Program-made: the position numbers and the translations under genes
The notes under the pieces: model-generated
Database searches by the model: none
Seen by the model: only the letters and a program-made list of their open reading frames with translations
What the model was told of the DNA's origin: nothing
Shown: positions 14,914 to 15,870 of the stretch, one piece after another
Layout of the letters: every line of letters begins with the position of its first letter
How positions within the stretch are numbered: position 1 is the first letter of the stretch
NCBI GenBank assembly: GCA_946887385.1
Contig: CAMPKU010000087.1
Span: 1 to 15,870 of the forward strand
Direction: 5' to 3'
Origin: an uncultured Gammaproteobacteria bacterium
GTDB lineage: Bacteria > Pseudomonadota > Gammaproteobacteria > Rariloculales > Rariloculaceae
Length of the DNA stretch: 15,870 bases

Positions 14914-14929
14914 TGGCATATGGCTTGCA
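14914..14929 (+). promoter_or_regulatory. Sigma-54 promoter of the 14941 permease gene
   Basis: TGGCATA-TGGC-TTGCA matches TGGCA and TTGCA of the sigma-54 consensus exactly, with GG (14915-14916) and GC (14927-14928) 12 bp apart. Transcription would start near 14940, directly at the predicted ATG 14941, so the message would have almost no leader. Confidence 0.75.
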
Positions 14930-14940
14930 AACCGGCGAGC

Positions 14941-15870
14941 ATGACGCTGTTGGCCGATCTCGCCCGTGACTTCCGCTATTCGGCGCGGTCGCTCGCCCGC
15001 ACGCCCGCATTCACCGTCGTCGCCGTGGCCGTGCTGGCGCTCGCCATCGGTGCGACGTCGGCCATCTTCAGCCTCGTGAGCGCGGTATGGCTCAAGCCAC
15101 TGCCGTTCGCCGACGAGGAGCGCGTGGTCTCGCTGTGGGCCGATCTCACGGCAATCGGCGGGCCGGCGCGGGTCGAAATTTCGCCGGCCAACTACGTCGA
15201 CTGGCAGCAGCGCGCGCAGTCGTTCGAGTCCATGGCGCCGATCGAGGCGGTGAGCTTCAACTTGACGGGCAACGGCGGCGAGCCCGAGCGGCTCTCCGGC
15301 GTTCGCACCAGCGCGAGCTTGTTTGCGACGCTCGGTCTCATGCCGCTGCTTGGGCGCACGTTCGCGCCCGACGACGGCACCGGCGAGCCTGTCGCCGTCA
15401 TCAGCGAAGGTTTTTGGTTACGTCGCCTAAATGGCGACCCCGCGGCCGTCGGCCGCACGATCACGCTCGATGGCTCCCCCCATCGGATCGTCGGTGTCGT
15501 GCCGCGGGATTTTCGTTTTCCGGGCGGCGAGATCGATGTATTCGTGCCGACGGTGTGGACGCCCGAAGTGCTCGCGCGAGATACGTCGTACGTGTGGTAT
15601 CTCATCGCCAAGTTGCGCGCCGGCGTCTCCATTGAGGCGGCGCGCGCGGAGATGGCGGTCGTTGCGACGGCGCTGGGAGCCGAGAGCCCGGCCCGCGGAA
15701 GAGCCGTGACCATCGCGCCGCTGCGCGAGACGCTGGCGCGGGGCGCCGGCCCTATCGCAGACATCCGTGACGTGCTGTTCGCATTGCTGGGTGCCGTGCT
15801 GCTCGTGCTGCTCATTGCCTGCGCCAACGTCGCGAACCTGATGCTCGCTCGCGCCTCCACGCGGCAGAAG
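14941..15870 (+). CDS. Duplicated MacB/FtsX permease, N-terminal part (3' end outside window)
   Basis: An open frame of 310 codons runs from ATG 14941 to the right edge with no stop. It begins MTLLADLARDFRYSARSLARTPAF, the usual N-terminus of these permeases. A membrane helix follows at ~25-50 (TVVAVAVLALAIGATSAIFSLVSAVW), then a periplasmic MacB_PCD-like domain (~55-270, with VISEGFWLRRLNGDPAAVGRTITLDG and HRIVGVVPRDFRFP), then the start of the second helix (VLFALLGAVLLVLLIACANVANLMLARA). It is clearly related to the permease at 10318 but not identical (there, IPFAFVLLIACANVANLLLARA). ATG 14941 is favoured by homology; in-frame ATG 14920 adds seven residues but lies inside the sigma-54 element. 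No strong ribosome-binding site is seen for either. Like its relative it needs a separate ATPase. Confidence 0.9.
   Translation, partial: MTLLADLARDFRYSARSLARTPAFTVVAVAVLALAIGATSAIFSLVSAVWLKPLPFADEERVVSLWADLTAIGGPARVEISPANYVDWQQRAQSFESMAPIEAVSFNLTGNGGEPERLSGVRTSASLFATLGLMPLLGRTFAPDDGTGEPVAVISEGFWLRRLNGDPAAVGRTITLDGSPHRIVGVVPRDFRFPGGEIDVFVPTVWTPEVLARDTSYVWYLIAKLRAGVSIEAARAEMAVVATALGAESPARGRAVTIAPLRETLARGAGPIADIRDVLFALLGAVLLVLLIACANVANLMLARASTRQK

Overview
The window is high-GC bacterial DNA with densely packed genes. Solitary MacB/FtsX-type permeases of the ~800-residue duplicated ('ADOP') architecture, a phosphoketolase branch and NtrC/NtrY-like signalling suggest a soil-type Acidobacteriota or Gammaproteobacteria member. 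I cannot decide between these from the sequence. No rRNA, tRNA, CRISPR array or recognisable transposase was seen.

Layout. 1-380: 3' end of a permease gene. 386-4544 (minus): a probable operon DUF1097 membrane protein > acetate kinase > phosphoketolase, which would turn sugar phosphates into acetyl-phosphate and then acetate plus ATP. 4545-4861: a divergent regulatory gap with a near-perfect sigma-54 promoter. 4862-8239 (plus): ABC ATPase > sigma-54-dependent response regulator > membrane histidine kinase. 8303-9208: a tandem DUF1801 protein. 9237-10112 (minus): an exported TPR-like protein with an EF-hand-like loop. 10318-12780 (plus): a full duplicated permease behind a second sigma-54 promoter. 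12791-13957 (minus): an AAA_14/DUF4143 ATPase under a compact palindromic, apparently leaderless promoter. 14010-14091: a leftover copy of the permease tail, so the ATPase lies between 82-bp direct repeats. 14121-14739 (minus): a toxin-antitoxin pair with an intact Phd/VapB-type antitoxin and a frameshifted PIN (VapC) toxin. 14941-15870 (plus): the start of another duplicated permease behind a third sigma-54 promoter.

How it may work together. The most interesting reading is a dispersed transport regulon. One ATPase is co-transcribed with a two-component system whose regulator is a sigma-54 activator. Sigma-54 (-24/-12) elements sit upstream of that operon and of both permease genes whose starts are visible. 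Two of the three upstream regions share a 16-bp palindromic element (15/16 identical), a candidate binding site for the regulator. The histidine kinase has almost no extracytoplasmic loop, so its signal may come through the membrane, possibly from a transporter. The link between regulator, sites and permeases is inference; the promoter elements and protein motifs are visible in the sequence.
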